A DNA stretch of 64,000 nt, taken from positions 62,001 to 126,000 of the forward strand of contig NZ_JAJIRP010000009.1 of NCBI RefSeq assembly GCF_025717555.1, in the 5' to 3' direction. How positions within the stretch are numbered: position 1 is the stretch's first letter; the number at the start of each line of letters is the position of its first letter. This document shows, in pieces, positions 17,131 through 25,330 of this stretch. Under the pieces are notes generated by a model. It saw only the letters and a list, made by a program, of their open reading frames with translations. It was not told where the DNA came from and ran no database searches. The DNA is from Paucibacter sp. B2R-40 (GTDB lineage Bacteria > Pseudomonadota > Gammaproteobacteria > Burkholderiales > Burkholderiaceae_C). The translations under genes were made by a program, and so were the position numbers.

Positions 17131-17536
17131 TCGCACGATGACGCGGCCTTTGGCGAAACTCCCTGTTCTCGCACCTGTTCTCGCCTCTGTCACAGGATGC
17201 CCTTGCCTGCCTTGGTAACGGCGGGTGCGATGAACTTGGGGTGTGAGTCGCGCTCGGACCGCAGTGTTCTATTCAGGTCGACATGATTTCCCTGCTCGGC
17301 ACGCCGTCGGCAATGCGGCTGACCTTTGGGTGCGCCTGGGGCTACTTTTGCAGCTCCGAGGGCCGATTTTGCAAGCAGTCCTTGCGGCCGAGCCTGCCAG
17401 GCAGCGCAAGGAGTACCCACGCTGAGAGACCTCTGCCGGGGCTCGGCGCAACAGTTTCAGCGCAACAGCCCAGAAATAGCCGGTATAAACCTAACCAAGT
17501 GGCCAAATGTCTTGGCCTCAACCAGCCCGAGCTCCT
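17131..17536. other. Gene-free spacer before the M28 peptidase
   Basis: About 400 bases with only short frames that lack ribosome sites or family resemblance. The promoter of the M28 gene is presumably in its 3' part; no convincing -35/-10 pair was picked out. Confidence 0.5.
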
Positions 17537-18829
17537 ATGAACATCCAAGCCATTGCTGCTGTCGCCACGCCTCGCTATCGGGGCGCTGGCCTCGCCGGGC
17601 TGGTCTTTTTTGTACTCGCTGGCGCCGGCTCACTGGCCCTCGCACAAAATCAGCCGGCGGCTCAGCCTGCCCCGCAGTCAGCCCAGGTGGACCCGGTTGC
17701 CGCGCTGGTCAGCCAACTCGATCTGGAGAAGTACAAGGCCACCATCAAGGGACTCACGCAGTTTGGCGACCGCCGCCAGGGCACCGAGCGCAACCGCAAG
17801 GCCTTGGACTGGATCGAGGCCCAGCTCAAGTCTTATGGCTGCAGCAATACGGAGCGGCTGCAATATCAGTACACCGAGCCCGCTAGGCGCACGCCCGCCG
17901 CACCCCAACCCGCGCGTGCCGGCGGCCCCGCAGGGCAGGGCGGCAGCACCTTGTTCGGGCAGCGCGCCCCTACCGGCGTGAATACCGATCCCATGGCACA
18001 GCCCGATGAGCGCCTGCGCGCACTCAATGCGGAACCCACGCCGGTGGGCACCTCGCTGCGCGAGAACGTCTATTGCACCAAGGTCGGCGCCACCCGCCCC
18101 GACGAGATGTACATCGTTGGCGCGCATATGGACGGCATTGGCTGGGGCGAAGCGGCCAATGATGATGGTTCGGGCACCGCCTTGGTGATGGAGTTGGCGC
18201 GCATCTTCAGCCAACCCGGCGTAGCGACCGAGCGCTCGATCCGCTTTGTGCTGTGGAACAACGAAGAGACCGGCCTGCAAGGTGCATCGGCCTATGTGGC
18301 TCAGCGAAAGGAGCTGCAAGGCATCGAGTCGCCCAAGGGCTCGGGCCGGTATCCGGAACCGAAATGGCTGGGCATGATCCAGCACGACATGATGTTGTTC
18401 GACCATGGCATGCCGGTGGCCCAAGTGGATGCCAAGGGCAAGACGGTGTTTGCGCCGCCCAAGGATCAGCGCGCCGAAGCGGATGTCAATATCGAGTACC
18501 AATCGGCCTCAAAGTATGCGGACGGTGCCGCCGCGCTGGCCTGGGCCTTCCGCGCGGCCAACGACAAGTACGCCAGCCATTACCCGGCCGCTGTCGGCTT
18601 TCACATGACCAATACCGATTCAACCCCGTTCATGGACTGGGTGCCGGCGATCTCGCTGCGCGAGAACGAGCGCGGCATGCAGATCGGCGCGGGCTGGAAC
18701 CCGCATTGGCACCAGCCGACCGACCTCTACTCGGCCTTTTCGGACAAGGATTTTTTGCTGGGGCTCAATGCAGCCCAAACCACCTTGGCGGCGGTCGCGC
18801 AGTTGAGTGGCGCCAAGCTGCAGCAATGA
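17537..18829 (+). CDS. Secreted M28-family zinc aminopeptidase
   Basis: 430 residues from ATG 17537; the upstream frame from 17507 lacks a signal peptide. An N-terminal hydrophobic stretch (GLVFFVLAGAGSLALA) exports it, followed by a Pro/Gln/Ala-rich linker. The metal and catalytic motifs are GAHMDGIGWG (His, Asp), ANDDGSGTAL (bridging Asp), NNEETGLQGA (general base Glu-Glu) and, late, HWHQPTDLYS (His). An insertion rich in Gly, Pro and Ala (about residues 115-155) separates the first strands. M28 peptidases remove N-terminal residues using two zinc ions. It stands alone and is likely periplasmic or extracellular. Substrate preference is unknown. Confidence 0.92.
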   Translation: MNIQAIAAVATPRYRGAGLAGLVFFVLAGAGSLALAQNQPAAQPAPQSAQVDPVAALVSQLDLEKYKATIKGLTQFGDRRQGTERNRKALDWIEAQLKSYGCSNTERLQYQYTEPARRTPAAPQPARAGGPAGQGGSTLFGQRAPTGVNTDPMAQPDERLRALNAEPTPVGTSLRENVYCTKVGATRPDEMYIVGAHMDGIGWGEAANDDGSGTALVMELARIFSQPGVATERSIRFVLWNNEETGLQGASAYVAQRKELQGIESPKGSGRYPEPKWLGMIQHDMMLFDHGMPVAQVDAKGKTVFAPPKDQRAEADVNIEYQSASKYADGAAALAWAFRAANDKYASHYPAAVGFHMTNTDSTPFMDWVPAISLRENERGMQIGAGWNPHWHQPTDLYSAFSDKDFLLGLNAAQTTLAAVAQLSGAKLQQ

Positions 18830-18930
18830 AAGTTCCTGCCGGCTGAGGCAGCGGGGAGCTCGGCTCGAAGCCATGCGGCCTAGGCCAAGCCCCGGTCGAT
18901 GGCCGGCAGCTGGCCAGCCGGCGCTTCGGC

Positions 18931-18971
18931 CCTAGGTATTAAGCACTAGGCATTAGGCACTAGGCATCAGG
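18931..18971 (+). repeat. Short tandem repeat of about 14 bases
   Basis: CACTAGGCATTAGG (18944-18957) is followed directly by CACTAGGCATCAGG (18958-18971), with a more diverged copy, CCTAGGTATTAAG, at 18931-18943. The last unit includes the stop codon of the ribbon-helix-helix gene. Confidence 0.75.
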
Positions 18972-19332
18972 CAGCGTTGACCCATGGACGGCTCTGGCTG
19001 CCCGCCGCCAGCACTTGTTGAGTGTTCAGGCTGGCGATTGAAATTGCCGCGTCGCGGGGAATAGCGCCGCAGAGCTGCAGCGCCAGATAGCGCCCGCAAC
19101 AGACGCGCAAGAAGGAGGCAAAGTTGTCGACCGTGCCGCGCTCGGCCACCAACTCGTCATACAGCTTGGCGCACAGCTGCGGCACGCCCATACCGTCGCG
19201 CTGCGCGATCTCGCCCAGCACCTGCCAGAACAGGTTTTCCAACTTGATGCTGGTCGTGACGCCATGCAAGCGCACCGAGCGGGCGCGGCTGGCATAGAGC
19301 GCCGGGTCGGCACTGATAAAAACCTGGCACAT
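18967..19332 (-). CDS. Ribbon-helix-helix domain protein
   Basis: 121 residues. ATG 19332 is chosen because GGGAG lies six bases upstream; a TTG four codons earlier would put that site inside the gene. RARSVRLHGVTTSIKLENLFW resembles the strand-helix start of the RHH_4 family, with LAEIAQRDGMGVPQLCAKLYDEL-type helices after it. The C-terminal half (FLRVCCGRYLALQL) is typical of this family too. Such proteins are presumed DNA-binding dimers, but no target is known. It is downstream of the DJ-1/PfpI gene on the same strand, though a terminator separates them. The gene ends within a tandem repeat. Confidence 0.8.
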   Translation of the reverse strand: MCQVFISADPALYASRARSVRLHGVTTSIKLENLFWQVLGEIAQRDGMGVPQLCAKLYDELVAERGTVDNFASFLRVCCGRYLALQLCGAIPRDAAISIASLNTQQVLAAGSQSRPWVNAA

Positions 19333-19342
19333 CTTGACTCCC

Positions 19343-19373
19343 AATAAAGCGGCCCTGCATCATCGGGGCCGCT
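19343..19373 (-). terminator. Probable terminator between DJ-1/PfpI and RHH genes
   Basis: AGCGGCCC (19348-19355) pairs perfectly with GGGCCGCT (19366-19373); on the minus strand TTTATT follows the stem. It sits just before the ribosome site of the RHH gene, so read-through would be needed for co-expression. Confidence 0.55.
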
Positions 19374-19418
19374 CGGGGCAGCGTCAACTGGCTTCAGCTG
19401 GCGACCACAGGCCGCAGC

Positions 19419-20000
19419 TCAGAGGCTGATTTGGGTGCCCAGCAGCGTCAAGAACTGCGCCATCCAAGCGGGATGGGCGGGCCAGGCCGGCGCCGTGACC
19501 AAGTTGCCGTCGGTAATGGCGGCGTCGATGGCGATCTCGGCAAAATGGCCGCCCGCGATCTCGACTTCCATCCGGCAGGCGGGGTAGGCCGAACAAGTGC
19601 GACCCTTGAGTACGCCGGCGCCGGCCAGCAGTTGCGCGCCGTGGCAGACGGCGGCGACCGGCTTGTTGGCCTCAAAGAAATGTTTCACCATCGAGATCAC
19701 GGCGGGAAAGGTGCGCAGGTACTCGGGGCCGCGGCCGCCGGGGATCAGCAAGGCGTCATAGCTGCTGATATCGATGTCGGCAAAGCTGGCGTTGAGCGTG
19801 AAATTGTGGCCGGGCTTTTCGCTATAGGTTTGCGCGCCTTCGAAATCATGGATCGCTGTCTTGATCTGCTCGCCGGCTTTTTTGTCCGGGCAGACGGCGT
19901 GCACGCTGTGGCCGACGGCCAGCAGGGTCTGGAACGGCACCATGGTTTCGTAGTCTTCGCAATAGTCGCCGCAAATCATCAAGATCTTCTTCGCCGCCAT
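19419..20000 (-). CDS. DJ-1/PfpI-family protein
   Basis: 193 residues. GAGGAG just upstream supports ATG 20000. The Rossmann-like fold begins [15 protein letters not shown], has [13 protein letters not shown], and the nucleophile elbow [18 protein letters not shown] with the conserved Cys and His. The second-layer glutamate is near residue 16. The family includes intracellular proteases, deglycases and glyoxalase III-type enzymes; the role of this one cannot be set from sequence. The preceding gene on the strand is an S9 peptidase, 124 bases away, probably a separate unit. Confidence 0.92.
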   Translation of the reverse strand: MAAKKILMICGDYCEDYETMVPFQTLLAVGHSVHAVCPDKKAGEQIKTAIHDFEGAQTYSEKPGHNFTLNASFADIDISSYDALLIPGGRGPEYLRTFPAVISMVKHFFEANKPVAAVCHGAQLLAGAGVLKGRTCSAYPACRMEVEIAGGHFAEIAIDAAITDGNLVTAPAWPAHPAWMAQFLTLLGTQISL

Positions 20001-20124
20001 GGTTCACTCCTCGGGTTGCATGAGGAGTGGATTGTTGGCAAGGAAACTCAGCCCGGGGTGTTAGCCGGCTACTACATGCGGATGCCAGCGCTTGGGAAGC
20101 AGCGCGAGCCGAGCCGAGCAAACT

Positions 20125-22602
20125 TCAGCGCATGTCCTTGGGGTCGCCCAGATGGGCGCGCAGCCATTGGCGCATTTCCCACTGCACATGGCCGACCGAC
20201 TCGCGGGCGGTGTAGCCATGCGCCTCCAAGGGCAGCAGTACGTAACGTGCGGTGCCGCCGGTGCCGGAGAGCGCTTGGTAGAGCCGCTCGGACTGCATCG
20301 GCATGGTGCCGGCGCGGTCATCGACATCGCCGTGAATCAACAGCAGAGGCTCCTTGATCTGGTTGACATACAAGAAGGGTGATAGCTTCAGGTAGATGTC
20401 ACGAGCCTCCCAGAGCGAGCGCCGCTCGCTTTGAAAGCCGAACGGTGTCAGCGTGCGGTTGTAGGCGCCGCTGCGCGCGATGCCGGCCTTGAAGAGGTCG
20501 GTATGGGCGAGCAGATTGACGGCCATGAAGGCGCCATAGCTGTGGCCACCGATGGCCACTCGCTTGGGGTCGGTGACGCCCAGATCCTCGGCCTTGTCGA
20601 TGATGGCCTTTGCGCTCAAGGTGATTTGTTCGATGAAATCGTCATTGACGGATTTGGCATCGCCGACGATGGGCATGGTGGCGTCCATCAGCACCACATA
20701 GCCGTCCAGCACCAGCATCAAGGGGCTGAGTCCGCTGAAATTCGGGTAGCGATTGGTGGAGCCGCTGAGTTGGCCGGCCAGCGCCGCATCATTGAACTCA
20801 AGCGGGTAGGCCCAGACCAAGGTGGCCCGGGCTTCGCCCTCCTTGTAGTCGGGCGGCAGATACATCCAGAAGGACATATCGACACCATCGGCACGTTTGA
20901 AGCTGATCAGTTCGCGGCGGATCTTGCGCATCAGCGGGTGCGGTGGGCGGGCCTTGGTCAAGGCCAGCGAAGTTGCCCCCGGTTGATTCAGTACTTGCAC
21001 ATGCAAGCTGGGCGGCTGGTTGGTGCTTTCTTGCAGGCTCAGCAGGCGACCGTCACCCAGTATCTCAAGCGGTTGGGCGTAGACGGCTTCGCCGGACTGG
21101 AACAGGCGCTGCACGCTGCCGTCCTGCAGCGAGAGGCGGTCCAAGAACGGGCGGTCGCCCTTGGGGCTGGCGCCGGCGCCTTGCAGCAGCAAGCCGCCGC
21201 CATAGGTTTGCGCCAGCAGGTGGCCGCCTGCGGACATGCGCATCATCGGGCTGCCGGGGTGGCGGTAGCGCTCGCGCTGGGAATGGTCAAACACGGTGCG
21301 TATGCTGCCGCCGCGCAGCGCCAGCAGGTAGCTGCGGGTCCAGGCGCGCAAGCCATCGTCCTCGCTGACCAAGGCATGTTGGCCGTCGTCTACAAAGCGC
21401 AGGCTGTTGAAACGTTGCGGCAGGCGTAGCAACTCTTGCGCCTCGCCCGTGTAGGGCGCGTCCAGGCGCATCAAGCGGTCGCGGTGGGCGGCCCGGTTGT
21501 TGGGGTTGCCGCCGTCCAGCGCCTCGACCCAGTAGACGGCCGCATCCTTGTTCGGCGAGGCGTAAAACAGCCGCGGCCCCGGCAGCACCCCGTTGATTGC
21601 CACGCCGCGTTTGAGCGGCAGGCGGGCCACCTCGCGCAGCACCACGCCATCAGGTCGGCGCACTTCCACGACCTGGGGGAAGTCCTCCCAGGTCAGGCTG
21701 TAGCTGAAAGGGCGGGTGATGCGCTCGGTCAACAAGGCCTCATCTTCGCCCAGGCTTGAAACGCTGAAGAACATGGCGGGCGCGCCGAGCCGCTTGATTT
21801 GCAAGCTGCGCAGATCGACGCGGGTCAGTTGCGACAAGGCGTGATGTTCAAGCAGGCGCTCGTCATGTGGAGTCTGCAGCAGGTCGGCATGGGTGCGCTC
21901 TGGCGAAGCTCGGCCTGCGGTCTCGCGAATCAAGGGTGCATTCGGCACGCTGGGCTGCTTTGGAGCGGCTGCGCGCCGCTCGACCTGGGCCAGCAGCACC
22001 AACTCAGACGCATTCAACCAGGCGATTTCACCTTGCGCCAGGGCGTTGTTCAATCGCAGCCCATTGACTTGGCGCAGCTCGCCGCTGACAGCATTGCCGA
22101 CCCACAACTCGTTGGCTTTGTCGGTGCGGCGCTCAAGCAAAAACCGCTGGCCATCTGGCGCCCAACTGAAGCTGTGGAAGAAGCTTTTTCCTCCTGCGCT
22201 GAGAGCGCTCAAATCAATGTTTTGCTCCGGGGCTTGCGGATTGAGCAGTGGGCGCAGGCGCAGGCGAGCGATGGCGCCAGTCGCGGCGGTCTGGCTGGGC
22301 AGGCCACTGGCTTCGTCAAAGCGCAGGCCGGCCAGCTTGAGGGTCGGGCGGGCCAGCTCGGCCAGGCTGCTGAAACGGCGCAACTCCAACAGCGCCAAAT
22401 GCTGCTTGTTTGGAGAGACCAGATGTTTGGGCAATGCCGGTGCGTCCAGCAACTCGCGCACCGTCGGCGAAGGCTGCTGGTAGATGGTCTGCTGCGCTGC
22501 GGCGACCGCAACGAGGGTGCTCATGCCGAGGCCAAGGCCGAGCAGGGCAAGGTGGGCGAGGCGGTTGAATCGAGGCAGCAAGACGAGGAGTTCCGACAAC
22601 AT
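20125..22602 (-). CDS. Secreted S9-family prolyl-oligopeptidase-like peptidase
   Basis: 825 residues with an N-terminal signal (ALLGLGLGMSTLVAVAAA). The first about 550 residues form a beta-propeller-like region (FSWAPDGQRFLLERR). The alpha/beta-hydrolase domain follows: DGYVVLMDATMPIVGD, nucleophile Ser in IGGHSYGAFMAVN, Asp in LLIHGDVDDRAG and His in LPLEAHGYTAR. It resembles the glutamyl-endopeptidase-like branch of S9. Export to the periplasm is inferred. The AEC transporter lies 14 bases upstream on the same strand, so the two may be co-transcribed. Likely a scavenging or quality-control peptidase. Confidence 0.93.
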   Translation of the reverse strand: MLSELLVLLPRFNRLAHLALLGLGLGMSTLVAVAAAQQTIYQQPSPTVRELLDAPALPKHLVSPNKQHLALLELRRFSSLAELARPTLKLAGLRFDEASGLPSQTAATGAIARLRLRPLLNPQAPEQNIDLSALSAGGKSFFHSFSWAPDGQRFLLERRTDKANELWVGNAVSGELRQVNGLRLNNALAQGEIAWLNASELVLLAQVERRAAAPKQPSVPNAPLIRETAGRASPERTHADLLQTPHDERLLEHHALSQLTRVDLRSLQIKRLGAPAMFFSVSSLGEDEALLTERITRPFSYSLTWEDFPQVVEVRRPDGVVLREVARLPLKRGVAINGVLPGPRLFYASPNKDAAVYWVEALDGGNPNNRAAHRDRLMRLDAPYTGEAQELLRLPQRFNSLRFVDDGQHALVSEDDGLRAWTRSYLLALRGGSIRTVFDHSQRERYRHPGSPMMRMSAGGHLLAQTYGGGLLLQGAGASPKGDRPFLDRLSLQDGSVQRLFQSGEAVYAQPLEILGDGRLLSLQESTNQPPSLHVQVLNQPGATSLALTKARPPHPLMRKIRRELISFKRADGVDMSFWMYLPPDYKEGEARATLVWAYPLEFNDAALAGQLSGSTNRYPNFSGLSPLMLVLDGYVVLMDATMPIVGDAKSVNDDFIEQITLSAKAIIDKAEDLGVTDPKRVAIGGHSYGAFMAVNLLAHTDLFKAGIARSGAYNRTLTPFGFQSERRSLWEARDIYLKLSPFLYVNQIKEPLLLIHGDVDDRAGTMPMQSERLYQALSGTGGTARYVLLPLEAHGYTARESVGHVQWEMRQWLRAHLGDPKDMR

Positions 22603-22616
22603 GGCGGCAAAGCGTA

Positions 22617-23651
22617 TCAGATTGGGACGTTCTGGCTGCCGGCGCTCAGCAGCCAGGCCAGCGCCGAGAAGCTCAGAAAGGCCAGCATCGTTGATGCCAT
22701 GATGATGCGGGCCACGCGGCCGTTGTCGGCGCCGTAACGCTCCGCCAGCAGGGACACATTGCTGGCGCTGGGCAGGGCGGCAGCCAAGGTCAGCACCGTC
22801 AGCTGATAGTCAGTCAAGGCCGCACCCCAGGTCTGCGCCAGCCAACCCAGACCAAACACCAGGCTCGGGTGCAGCAGCAGCTTGAGCAGCGCCACCGGCA
22901 GATATTGCGCGGCCGGCGTGCGGCTGTGCGCATGCCGGCCGGCCCGCCACAAGACCGCGCCGATGGTGAACAAAGCCACCGGCGAGGCGGCGTCGGCCAG
23001 CATGCTGATCACCGTCATCAGCGGCCCCGGCAAATTCAAGCCCAAGCCGGCGACGCTCAGGCCCAAGGCAATGGCCCAGGGCAAGGGGTTGGAGAGGGCG
23101 CCTCTCAAAGCCTGCAGCAATGCGGCCTGGGGCTTGCCCGGCTCGCCCTTATGCTGGTTCGTATTGCCGTTTGCCTTAGCGCTTGCCCTAGCGCTTGGCT
23201 TCCCGCTTGCCAGCGCAATGCACAGGGAACTGGTCAGCAACAGATCGACCAAGATCGTGCAGATGACAGGCCCGGCTGCGGCCGCACCCATCAACGCCAC
23301 CAGCAGCGGCACGCCCATGAAGCCGGTGTTGGGGAAGGCGGCCACCAGCGCACCAAACGCCGCGTCCCTAAGAGGCAGCTGCTCGGACAGGGTCAAGCGA
23401 ATCGTCAGCGCCACCATGATCAGCGCCGAGGGTATGTAGACCGCCAGTACGGCGGGGCTGAGCAGCACCGCCAGCGGCGTGTTCAGGCCAAAGCGAAACA
23501 GCAGGCAAGGCAGGGCGAAGAACAGCACAAAGCCGTTCAAACCAGGGATCGCTGCTTGCGCCAGCAGGCCGCGCTGTGCGGCCAGATAGCCGCACAGGAT
23601 CAGCACAAAAAAGGGCAGGGTGATGGCGAATATGGCGAGTAGGGCGGGCAT
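22617..23651 (-). CDS. AEC-family (auxin efflux carrier-like) transporter
   Basis: 344 residues from ATG 23651, where the first membrane segment begins (LLAIFAITLPFFVLILCGYLA); the open frame upstream adds only polar residues. Two halves of about five hydrophobic segments each are visible. They are joined by a long, polar, Lys/Ala/Gly-rich loop (about residues 156-182). FPNTGFMGVPLLVAL in the first half and LPSASNVSLLAERYG in the second are the family's broken-helix motifs. Bacterial members move small organic anions such as malate across the inner membrane. The cytoplasmic loop is longer than usual. Substrate unknown. Confidence 0.9.
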   Translation of the reverse strand: MPALLAIFAITLPFFVLILCGYLAAQRGLLAQAAIPGLNGFVLFFALPCLLFRFGLNTPLAVLLSPAVLAVYIPSALIMVALTIRLTLSEQLPLRDAAFGALVAAFPNTGFMGVPLLVALMGAAAAGPVICTILVDLLLTSSLCIALASGKPSARASAKANGNTNQHKGEPGKPQAALLQALRGALSNPLPWAIALGLSVAGLGLNLPGPLMTVISMLADAASPVALFTIGAVLWRAGRHAHSRTPAAQYLPVALLKLLLHPSLVFGLGWLAQTWGAALTDYQLTVLTLAAALPSASNVSLLAERYGADNGRVARIIMASTMLAFLSFSALAWLLSAGSQNVPI

Positions 23652-23880
23652 GGGAATGGGCAGTATCGCAAGCCTGCCTTGCTGGCGGCTGAACGCCGAC
23701 GGCTCGCCGCAAGGAGCGGCTTGGCGGCTCGGGTGGTGCGCCGACACATCGCAACCCCTGTCCCAAAACGCCTACAAATGCGCATGGACTGTGAGCGATT
23801 GCGCGCTGACCCCCGGTTTGCGGGGGCGCGGGCGGGGCGCAAAGACCGGGGCGTCAACTACGATCCCGGCACAAACCCTT

Positions 23881-25281
23881 ATGCGAATGCCTGAACTCAC
23901 TCTCCCCCCCCCATCGCCCCAAGCTTTGATGCGCGAAGGCGCGGTGCTGGGCGTCTGGCGCTTGGGCGCCGCCTTGCATGGCCGCAATCCAATAGCCGGC
24001 AGTCAGTCGGGCCAGTGGTATCGCGCTCGGCACGCGTTGGCCGCCGACCGATTCTGCAATGTGCTGGTCTTGCCGCGCTGTGAACGCTCGGCCGGCATCA
24101 TGCTGCGCTTTGGCGATCAGGTCAGTGATTTGGGCGCTCTGGCGCACCCGGTCATCAATGTCCCGACCGACAGCGGCATCACGCCTGAGGGCCAGCCCTA
24201 TCTGATTTTTGACGCCACCGAGGGGCAACCCATCGTGCGCGCCTGCTCCAGCCTGCCGCTGCGCGCTCGGCTGCAACTGGTGGTGGAACTCTGCGAGGCC
24301 CTGCGTTATGCGCATCAGCAGGGCTGGTTGCTGGGCGAGATTGACCCGTCTTTGTTGTGGGTGGGCGGCAGTGAGGCCCAACTCAAGCTGATGGGCATGG
24401 GTTTGTTACGCATGCCCGATCCCGCTGACCCCTTCGAGCGGGGGCTGAGCCTGGCCTCGGCGCCAGGATTTGCCAGCCCTGAATCCATCGCCGGCGAGCC
24501 GCCAAGCTTCGCCAGCGAAGTCTTCGGCCTGGGTGTATTGCTATGCCTGTTGGTGGACGGCCGCGTGCCCAGTGAGAAGGACACCGACACCCTCTCTGCG
24601 GCGGCCTCTTGGCCGGGTCTGAGTGCCTTGGAGCGCTTCAGCCTGGATGCTTTGTTGCGCAAGGCGGTGGCGCCAAATGCTGCGCGGCGCTATGCCGGCG
24701 TTGAAGCCTTGGCCGAGGACTTGCGCGCTTGGTTGGCGGGGGAGGATCATTCGGCCTTGGCCCTGACGCCGATGCCCATCACCGCCTCGAGTGGTGCAAT
24801 CGCCTATGAATCCGCCGTGCCCGCCTGGCCGGGCCCGGCCGGCGCGAATCGACGCTCAGTTTGGGTCGGTTTGGCCTTGGCGGCTGTGGCGGTGCTGTCG
24901 GCTGCTGCCTGGCAAGGGCGACAGTTTTGGCCTCAGTTTGTGGCCGTGGTCGCATCGCCTCCAACTGCCGCCGAACGAACGTCCGGGGGCCGCGTGGCGG
25001 CTGCCGTGGCGCGACCCAAGGCAAACGACGCGGCCGCAGCAAACCAATCTCCAGCTGTTTTGCCGACCCAAGCCGTCAGCATCGAACTCGCCGAGGCCGT
25101 GGAAGCCGCCCCGACGCAAGTCAATGGAAGAGTGCTGGCCTCGAACTTGCCTGCAAAGGCCGAGCCAGCGCGTGCTCCCCTGCGAATGCGCGCTCAGACC
25201 GCTGCACCCATGACGATGCCGATGCCGGACGCGCCTGCCTCTGCGGCAGCCTTGTCGGCTCAGAGCGACGCCGGCGAATAG
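23881..25281 (+). CDS. Membrane-anchored serine/threonine pseudokinase
   Basis: 466 residues from ATG 23881; a second ATG lies two codons on, and the ribosome site is weak. The kinase fold is recognisable from SPESIAGEPPSFASEVFGLG (APE-like and F-helix region), LLCLLVDGRVPS and RYAGVEALAEDLRAWL. Its catalytic residues are lost: the HRDxKPxN loop reads LGEIDPSLL (Glu153 for the catalytic Asp, no Lys or Asn), DFG reads GMG (172-174), and no Gly-rich loop or VAxK lysine is evident. A single membrane helix (about 326-345, VWVGLALAAVAVLSAAAW) leads to an Ala/Pro-rich outer tail. It is likely a scaffold or sensor. The neighbours (AEC transporter, PhoD) are divergent or convergent and give no partner. 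Confidence 0.85.
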   Translation: MRMPELTLPPPSPQALMREGAVLGVWRLGAALHGRNPIAGSQSGQWYRARHALAADRFCNVLVLPRCERSAGIMLRFGDQVSDLGALAHPVINVPTDSGITPEGQPYLIFDATEGQPIVRACSSLPLRARLQLVVELCEALRYAHQQGWLLGEIDPSLLWVGGSEAQLKLMGMGLLRMPDPADPFERGLSLASAPGFASPESIAGEPPSFASEVFGLGVLLCLLVDGRVPSEKDTDTLSAAASWPGLSALERFSLDALLRKAVAPNAARRYAGVEALAEDLRAWLAGEDHSALALTPMPITASSGAIAYESAVPAWPGPAGANRRSVWVGLALAAVAVLSAAAWQGRQFWPQFVAVVASPPTAAERTSGGRVAAAVARPKANDAAAANQSPAVLPTQAVSIELAEAVEAAPTQVNGRVLASNLPAKAEPARAPLRMRAQTAAPMTMPMPDAPASAAALSAQSDAGE

Positions 25282-25330
25282 GCGGCCCGCGCAGCTGAAC
25301 TGCTCGGGCGTCGGCCCGGGCGGATCAGTT

